Positions 56,465 to 64,000 of a stretch of 64,000 bases of DNA are shown here, piece by piece (position 1 is the first letter of the stretch; each line of letters opens with the position of its first letter). The stretch covers positions 193,016,559-193,080,558 of the forward strand of contig NC_053391.1 in NCBI RefSeq assembly GCF_905171765.1. The letters run 5' to 3'. This DNA comes from Bufo bufo. Taxonomy: Eukaryota; Chordata; Amphibia; Anura; Bufonidae. Under the pieces are notes generated by a model. The model was not told the DNA's origin. It was given only the letters and a program-made list of their open reading frames with translations, and ran no database searches. The position numbers were made by a program, and so were the translations under genes.

Positions 56465-57270
56465 AAAAGGGCTTTCCAAGATTTCTTAACTGATGACCTA
56501 TCCTCTTGCTAGGTCATCAGTATCTGACCAGTAAGGGTCCGACACCTAGAATCCCTGCGGATCAACTGTTTGTGTGGCTCTCTCGCAGCTTTGCCTAGGT
56601 CATGAGACGTCACATTCATTGGTCACATGAACGAGCTTCGGACCATAGATCTGAAGTTGATACCTGTCTCCGTTCAGCTTTAAAATGTAAAGCCTCCGTG
56701 GAGGCAAAATTCGCTTCATGGGAAGTCGCTCGAGACTTCGGTGAATTAATTCGGTAATCACATCTGCATCTTTAAAAACATTTTAAAATAGCAATCCGAA
56801 GTCAGGTTTGGTACCAAGGTGTCAGCCAGTCCAAACCCAACTTCGGATTCTGAATTTTAAATGTTTTTAAAGATGTAGAAATAAATACAGAATTCATTCA
56901 CCAAAATCTTGATCGACTTCGGGTAAAACGAATTTTGCTTCCACGGAGCCTATACATTTTAATGCTGTACAGAGACGGGTCTCCATACAGAATTAAAATG
57001 AAGTGTTTGAGCAAATCGACTTTGGATCTATGACTTGAAGCTCGATTCGCTCAAGCCTTGCGTAGACGCAAGGCTTAGACTCATTGAAGTAAACAGAGCT
57101 GAGCTGCGATACCAAGCACAGCCGCTATACAATGTACAGAGTTGTGTTTGGTGAGCACTTAAAAGGCTGCAGTGTTACTGTGAGCACCGGTACCTTCTCA
57201 AACAGCTGATCATCAAGGGTTCTGGGCATCGGACCCACACCAATAAGATACTACAAATCTCGGAAAGCAA
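56465..57270. repeat. Dispersed repeat with inverse ends and an internal inverted repeat
   Basis: The ends GCTTTCCAAGATTTCTTAAC and ACAAATCTCGGAAAGC are inverse, and GATGACCTATCC plus GGGTCCGACACC relate it to the repeats at 11510 and 35640. Inside, 56634-57060 is a separate imperfect palindrome (CTTTAAAATGTAAAGCCTCC and CGGAGCCTATACATTTTAATG) ending CGATTCGCTCAAGCC, which resembles hAT tips. Confidence 0.6.
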
Positions 57271-57276
57271 TGTTAA

Positions 57277-57733
57277 AGGGAACCTGTCACCAGTTTTATG
57301 GTGTCCTAACTAAGGGCAACATAAATAAGTGACTGATTCTCTTAGCAAAATGCTGGGTCACTTTCTTTAATTAACCCAGTCAATCTGCCAACATCTTGTA
57401 TTGAAAAGCTCCAGCTGATAATGATGAGTCATGAATATTCATGAGCTCCTGACTCTCCCCGCCTACCTGCTGCTGATTGACAGTTATTTTCTTTATGAAT
57501 AAGCAGCAGGTGGGCAGGTGAGTGGCTATATCTCTGAATAAAAAAAACGCTGGACTCACTGACATCACGCTGGACTCAAATCAGCTCATTAGCATGCGGC
57601 ATCTTTGTGTGTATATTATGAGGTAACCATCTATCACACCAGTAAGTGAATACATCTAAGGTACTTTTTAGTACTTAATGATTGTATATAATTAGTTAGA
57701 TTATAATCAAATATCCACATGACAGGTTCCCTG
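57277..57733. mobile_element. TTAA MITE, right flank decayed
   Basis: The left end AGGGAACCTGTCACC follows TTAA (57273-57276). The right end is ATGACAGGTTCCCT, followed by GCTGAA where TTAA is expected. The tips resemble the element at 15800-16122. Confidence 0.65.
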
Positions 57734-60132
57734 CTGAAACTTCACCTAATGGAAGGTTTGCAGATAAAGCTAAGGCCTTACCTTTAACACTTTGTGGACA
57801 TTGCGGGTGAGTGGAGTTTCACCCCATTCAGCAGCTGCCCCATGTAAATCCGGCGTAAAAAAGCATCATGAATAATTTTCATAAGACTGAACTGATATTA
57901 ACAAAAATTAGTCAATTATCAGTTCTGTCAGAATTTTTTTTTACTACAGGCTCCATCATGATCAGTTTCAATTTTCCATTGTGTGGCAAACTGAAAAACT
58001 TGAGTGAATAGTCACTTCATGATCAGTTTAGCACAAAAAAAAAAAAAAAAAAAAAAAACACATAACATTTTACCCTGTGGCTCAATGGTAAGTTTGTCTG
58101 GCAAAGATCACAGTGTAGCACTGCAGTATTGCAATTAATGAAAATGAATGGAGTTGCGTTGTGACGCACAAGTTTTTAACGCCAAAAAAAAACAACCTAT
58201 AGAGTGGTTGGGATATACACAAAGCTGAATGCACCTATCTCACCCTAGTTTTATACTTGGATTAGGGTGGAATCGGTGACACACAAGTTGCAGCAGATTG
58301 AGATTTATTGTGGCAGTCTTGTGGTACCTAGTAGAGATTTTTGGAACAAAGACACATTAATATGTGTCAGTAGAGCACAAGATGGAGTACAGTATGTAAG
58401 TTTGTATCTCAGCTAACCCCTCTGGCAACAATCAATGAAAATCTAATTCTAAGCATTGATTATTGATTTTAAGGCCTTTTCTGTGGAACACTGTGTATAT
58501 TATTATATGTCTATTGGAGGGCTCTAGGAAGTGCTGAAGCTCCTTCATTGTGGAAAAGGGGGTGTTCTGAAGTCAAGGAAACTACTGATGTTCTAGTGCA
58601 AATCTAAGTTTTCTGAACTACAGGGGCAGAGATGTCTGACCTCTATACCATTTACATAGCTGATATCCACTTTCATTAGGTGTGATCTAATAGGCTAACA
58701 CACTTAATACACTACTGTTCTATAATAAAAAGCATAAACCTATAAGTAATGGGTATGTAGTTTATACTTCTCCCAACTACCATCACAGCGGCTATACAGG
58801 ATTATCTATAAAGACACAGTATATATGGCTATCTGCTACATGACAAAGAGCTCAGTGGGTGCAGAATACACTGATGTCCACAATATATGTCAATGTGGTG
58901 ATAGGTTATTTGACATTATATCTATGTGTGGTAGGCCTGTTGCATCTGTTGTGTAGAACTACTTTATGGTCACAGTTGCATGGCACAACACTTAATCCAG
59001 CCATAGAGATAAGATAACAGTTAGCCAACTTGTTTGGCCGACAGTCATCTCTCCCAATCTCCTTGTACACATGTAAGAACTGTGGTGACTGCATAATTGT
59101 GAAAGATCTGTCGGTCCAAGCATGCTGAGAATGGTGACTAATGTGCTTGACCTTTATTCTTCAGTAAAGAACTCTTTTGCTGTTAACACGGTCTCATTAT
59201 TTCTTGCACCATTTCACTGCACCGATCTCTGCAGCTGCCAAAGGACCCTGACTTGGACCTCACAGCAGCCCTCAACACAAGGGTACCCCAACCAACACCA
59301 GGCAGGAGAACCACAGAACAAGGTTGGGCGCCACGAAGGGAGTAAAACGGTGTGCCCTTCCCATCACTACATGGCACAGGGAGCCTCAGAACTGTGAGAA
59401 CTACTGCAGTGAGCTCCAGGGGAGCCGGTGCAGAGGATGGGAGTGGTAAAGTGGCCCTGATGAAGTGTTGTTTCATGGTGTCTTCCCTCAGGCCATTGCT
59501 CCCTGGGGATCTGTGCAGTGGAAATGTCGTTTTATAGAATGAGGCCATAATTAAACGGTCTCTTTCTACTAAGTCGAGAGTGTAACTTCACCTACATTCA
59601 ATAGCAGTAATTTCCAAATGCAATTTCCTGGCACCAGTAATGATTATAGAGGCAGGCTGGATGGCTGAAATTTAGCACTTGTGTTGTACTGGCCTAGTAG
59701 TATCCTGAGAGATGGGTGTCTTAGACATAGTCCCTCACCTCACAGCAGTGTCTTCTAATGGGTCACTCTGCTGTCTGATTGCTCTCAAGTCTGTTCTTGA
59801 GGCTGAACAAAGCTCAGACCTGTGCTTCCTCTCCTTTCTCAGGCTGCTCTGAAACGCCCCCTCCTGGTAGGAAGCAGAACCAGCTCACTCCTACCAAGAT
59901 GAGAGGAACAGGGTGGTTAGCACTGTGACTAGTGACATCCACATACTTACTGGTAATTACGGCCAAACATATAATATAAAATACATAACAATACAAAACA
60001 TAATAATACAAACTATGTACACAGCCTCTGCAAATACCCCCAGGTCTGGGGTACTGCACTACTACTCCCATCCACCCCACACGCCCCTGCGGCTCACGGC
60101 ACATACACATTAGATGGTCAGCCGTGGCTGTT
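57734..60132. other. Mostly unassigned; poly-A tract and possible LTR-like segments
   Basis: An A24 run lies at 58035-58058. About 59100-59560 (TTCTTCAGTAAAGAACTC, TTGGGCGCCACGAAGGG) and 59780-60110 look like decayed LTR or retroelement pieces, with no boundaries I can support. No gene is recognised. Confidence 0.35.
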
Positions 60133-60140
60133 GAAATTAG

Positions 60141-60540
60141 TAGTGATGAGCGGCATAGGCAATATTCGAATTCGCTACATTTCGCAAATTTTGGGCCGAA
60201 TATTCGGCATAAATTCTCAAAATTCGAGAATTCATGATCTCCAGTCATTATTTACTTGATTGCAAAAATCAGCAATGCAATATATTTGCGATAAAAATTC
60301 ACGATTAAAATATTGGTGATCAACACTAAAGGGGTAGGCAACTTTCCTATTGGTTGCTAGAGATGTTGCTAAGTGCCGATATTCACAATAAATTTGTGAT
60401 AAATTCGCAATTAGAATATTCATGATCAACACTATTCGCGAATAGGAATTTATAGCACTATATTCTAAATATTCGCGAATTCTCGAAGTGGGGATATTCG
60501 CAATTAAAATTCGCAATTCTAATATTAGCGCTCAACACTA
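60141..60540. mobile_element. hAT MITE, 400 bp
   Basis: The left end is TAGTGATGAGCGGCATAGG and the right end is ATTAGCGCTCAACACTA, flanked by a perfect 8-bp duplication GAAATTAG (60133-60140 and 60541-60548). The interior is saturated with AATTCGC/GCGAAT and AATATTCG motifs in both orientations. Non-coding. Confidence 0.93.
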
Positions 60541-60548
60541 GAAATTAG

Positions 60549-61140
60549 CAGGTTAGGTACTTCTATGTGTAGCCAGCTTTAAGGTCTACAAGTAGGGTGT
60601 ACTTTGAAGGTCAAATTGAGTAGATCAAAACTAACTAAATGTTTTTAATAATCTTAATTTTTATGTGGATAAAATCTGCTTCAGGGACGTGTTACTAATT
60701 ATTTCATTTACATATGTAGGTCATAGAAAATGACACATATATAAGGCAGTGAGGTGCAGGAAATAAGAATTTCCTATAGTAGCTGCATGTGATCGGTGGT
60801 TATACAGTCGCTTTCCTGGAGAGTACTGATCTGATTCAAAGCCCAGCAGTGCTATTGTGCATGAATGTAAAGACTCCGAGCAGCTGTGACATATATATGC
60901 TGCTTTACACTAGAACAGACGTTCCACAGCACAAGCGTACATGATTATCTAGGTTAGATATATTAAATCTGCCAGCTCAGTTTTTAGATCTGGAATTTGT
61001 GCAGAAGTTTCTGCAGCCCTTATTTAATTTTTTTTTTTCACCTTTCCTGAGGTTGTATGAAAGAATGCCATTTCATAATGAAACGTCTGAAAGCTTTTTT
61101 TAAGCTTTCCAACTACTGCCTACAGCCGGGACCCTTACCA
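60549..61140. other. Unassigned DNA
   Basis: Nothing recognised before the first minisatellite. Confidence 0.4.
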
Positions 61141-61149
61141 GTCCTTACA

Positions 61150-62285
61150 GGGATATAACAAGTAATCACAGTCACAGCAAAGAGAAAATAAATGCAGTGA
61201 GATCACAGTACAGAGAAAATAAACAACACCACAGTACAGACATAATGCACACAGTGATATCACAGTACTGAGATACAAGGTGAGGTCACAGTACAGGAAT
61301 AACAGTGATGTCACAGTACAGAGATAATGAACACAGTGATATAGTACTGAGATACAAAGTGAGGTCACAGTACAGGAATAATAGTGATGTCACGGTACAG
61401 AGATAATGCACACAGTGATATCATAGTACTGAGATACAAGGTGAGGTCACAGTACAGGAATAACAGTGATGTCACAGTACTGAGATACAAGGTGAGGGGA
61501 CAGTACAGGAATAACAGTGATGTCACAGTACTGAGATACAAGGTGAGGTCACAGTACAGGAATAACAGTGATGTCACAGTACAGAGATAATGCACACAGT
61601 GATATCACAGTACTGAGATACAAGGTGAGGTCACAGTACAGGAATAACAGTGATGTCACAGTACAGACATAATCCACACAGTGATATCACAGTACTAAGA
61701 TATAAAGTGAGGTCACAGTACAGGAATAACAGTGGCGTTACAGTACAGAGATAATTAACATAGTGATATAGTACTTAGATACAAAGTGAGGTCACAGTAC
61801 AGGAATAACAGTGATGTCACAGTACAGAGATAATGCACACAGTGATATCACAGTAATGAGATACAAGGTGAGGTCACAGTACAGAGATAATGCATACAGT
61901 GATATCACAGTAATGAGATACAAGGTGAGGTCACAGTACAGAGATAATGCATACAGTGATATCACAGTAATGAGATACAAGGTGAGGTCACAGTACAGAG
62001 ATAATGCATACAGTGATATCATAGTACTGAGATACAAGGTGAGGTCACAGTACAGAGATAATGCATACAGTGATATCACAGTACTGAGATACAAGGTAAG
62101 GTCACAGTACAGGAATAACAGTGATGCCACAGTACAGAGATAATGCACACAGTGATATCATAGTACTGAGATACAAAGAGATGTCACGGTACAGAGACAA
62201 TGTATTCAGTGATGTCATAGTACTGCAATACAAAGAGATGTCACAAATGAATTATAAACACAGTGATGTCACGTAACAGAGATAA
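61150..62285. repeat. Minisatellite with 82-bp and 57-bp units
   Basis: The 82-bp unit is made of CAGTACAGGAATAACAGTGA, TGTCACAGTACAGAGATAAT, GCACACAGTGATATCACAGT and ACTGAGATACAAGGTGAGGT plus CA. A 57-bp form lacking the first 25 bases repeats cleanly at 61870, 61927, 61984 and 62041. The first and last 150 bp are degenerate. It shares the core CAGTGATRTCACAGTAC with the next array. Confidence 0.95.
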
Positions 62286-62339
62286 TATACACACTTATGT
62301 CTACGTCCAATAATAATAATAAACACACTTACATCACCG

Positions 62340-64000
62340 TACAGTGATAGTTAACACAGTGATGTCACAGTACAGTGATAGTAAACACAGTGATGTCACA
62401 GTACAGTGATAGTAAACACAGTGATGTCACAGTACAGTGATGTCACAGTACAGTGATAGTAAACAGTGATGTCGCAGTACAGTGATAGTAAACACAGTGA
62501 TGTCACAGTACAGTGATAGTAAACACAGTGATGTCGCAGTACAGTGATAGTAAACACAGTGATGTCGCAGTACAGTGATAGTAAACACAGTGATGTCACA
62601 GTACAGTGATAGTAAACATAGTGATGTCGCAGTACAGTGATAGTAAACACAGTGATGTCGCAGTACAGTGATAGTAAACACAGTGATGTCGCAGTACAGT
62701 GATAGTAAACACAGTGATGTCACAGTACAGTGATAGTAAACATAGTGATGTCGCAGTACAGTGATAGTAAACACAGTGATGTCGCAGTACAGTGATAGTA
62801 AACACAGTGATGTCACAGTACAGTGATAGTAAACACAGTGATGTCGCAGTACGGTGATAGTAAACACAGTGATGTCACAGTACAGTGATGTCACAGTACA
62901 GTGATGTCACAGTACAGTGATAGTAAACACAGTGATGTCACAGTACAGTGATGTCACAGTACAGTGATAGTAAACATAGTGATGTCGCAGTACAGTGATA
63001 GTAAACACAGTGATGTCGCAGTACAGTGATAGTAAACACAGTGATGTCACAGTACAGTGATAGTAAACACAGTGATGTCGCAGTACAGTGATAGTAAACA
63101 CAGTGATGTCACAGTACAGTGATAGTAAACACAGTGATGTCACAGTACAGTGATAGTAAACACAGTGATGTCACAGTACAGTGATGTCACAGTACAGTGA
63201 TGTCACAGTACAGTGATAGTAAACACAGTGATGTCGCAGTACAGTGATAGTAAACACAGTGATGTCACAGTACAGTGATGTCGCAGTACAGTGATAGTAA
63301 ACACAGTGATGTCGCAGTACAGTGATAGTAAACATAGTGATGTCGCAGTACAGTGACAGTAAACACAGTGATGTCACAGTACAGTTATAGTAAACACAGT
63401 GATGTCACAGTACAGTGATGTCACAGTACAGTGATAGTAAACAGTGATGTCGCAGTACAGTGATAGTAAACAGTGATGTCGCAGTACAGTGATAGTAAAC
63501 AGTGATGTCACAGTACAGTGATAGTAAACAGTGATGTCGCAGTACAGTGATAGTAAACAGTGATGTCGCAGTACAGTGATAGTAAACATAGTGATGTCGC
63601 AGTACAGTGATAGTAAACACAGTGATGTCGCAGTACAGTGATAGTAAACACAGTGATGTCACAGTACAGTGATAGTAAACACAGTGATGTCACAGTACAG
63701 TGATAGTAAACACAGTGATGTCGCAGTACAGTGATAGTAAACACAGTGATGTCACAGTACAGTGATAGTAAACATAGTGATGTCGCAGTACAGTGATAGT
63801 AAACACAGTGATGTCACAGTACAGTGATAGTAAACACAGTGATGTCACAGTACAGTGATAGTAAACACAGTGATGTCACAGTACAGTGATGTCACAGTAC
63901 AGTGATGTCACAGTACAGTGATAGTAAACACAGTGATGTCACAGTACAGTGATGTCACAGTACAGTGATAGTAAACAGTGATGTCACAGTACAGTGATAG
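62340..64000. repeat. 31-bp minisatellite, continuing past the window end
   Basis: About fifty copies of a 31-bp unit (CAGTGATGTCRCAGTACAGT followed by GATAGTAAACA). Variants: CAC or CGC at the R position, CATAG for CACAG, a 27-bp form, and 16-bp half units (GTACAGTGATGTCACA). No gaps or foreign insertions. The minus strand is open in several frames by chance. Confidence 0.97.

Noticed and set aside
58075..58150. tRNA-like start (GTGGCTCAATGGTAAG)
   Set aside because: An A-box-like match only; no B box or cloverleaf follows, so it is at most a SINE scrap.
62396..63744. Long minus-strand open frames with repeated FTITVLRHHC-type residues
   Set aside because: They are direct products of the 31-bp repeat, whose unit lacks stops in several frames; there is no non-repeat coding sequence.
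62340..64000. CRISPR array
   Set aside because: The repeats are contiguous, with no unique spacers, and the DNA is clearly vertebrate.

Overview
ORGANISM. The window is vertebrate nuclear DNA and most probably anuran (frog or toad). It is AT-rich, carries no intact host gene that I can recognise, and is packed with DNA transposons. These are Tc1/mariner (TA target duplications), piggyBac and TTAA-flanked foldback elements, hAT (8-bp duplications, ends of the TAGRGATGAGC type) and Harbinger-like MITEs (TTA duplications). There is also a tRNA-derived SINE, a probable solo LTR, and retro-inserted fragments carrying an AAACGCGT signature like that of Penelope-like elements. This mix, and several of the individual consensus sequences, are familiar from frog genomes; the species cannot be named from the sequence alone. 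LAYOUT. 1-7.9 kb: a Harbinger-like MITE, then a 6.6-kb hAT element (1300-7918) whose 5' part is a tandem array split by a dead Tc1 element (2242-4048). That Tc1 is itself split by a 140-bp insertion, and the hAT transposase relic carries a retro-inserted fragment. 8-10.3 kb: unassigned DNA with one exon-like reading frame. 10.3-11.2 kb: a mariner foldback. 11.2-17.3 kb: a ribozyme-like retroelement tail, a full-length Tc1 with an uninterrupted 345-residue transposase (13432-14469), inverted repeats and short MITEs. 17.46-27.54 kb: a piggyBac element on the minus strand, with a 5.1-kb hAT element (17740-22874) nested inside it. 27.5-29.7 kb: mostly featureless. 29.69-33.2 kb: a Tc1 relic split by a 3.2-kb TTAA foldback element that has itself taken in further elements. 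33-37 kb: dispersed repeats. 37.0-40.07 kb: a possible hAT-type element filled with G-rich minisatellite and interrupted by a solo LTR. 40-49 kb: TTAA MITEs, a decayed Tc1 with long inverted repeats (42763-44308), a tandem triplication, LTR-like DNA and a GA-rich microsatellite. 49-61 kb: more TTAA, hAT and Harbinger-like elements and a SINE. 61.15-64.0 kb: two related minisatellites, the second running off the end of the window. HOW THE PARTS RELATE. There is no operon or pathway here. The window is a stratigraphic record: who sits inside whom gives relative ages. Only the 13.1-14.7 kb Tc1 copy looks capable of making a full-length transposase. All other transposases are broken, and the MITEs would depend on enzymes encoded elsewhere. 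The best leads are the three hammerhead-ribozyme-like cores, the nested insertions whose removal restores reading frames or repeat units, and the variant structure of the terminal minisatellite.
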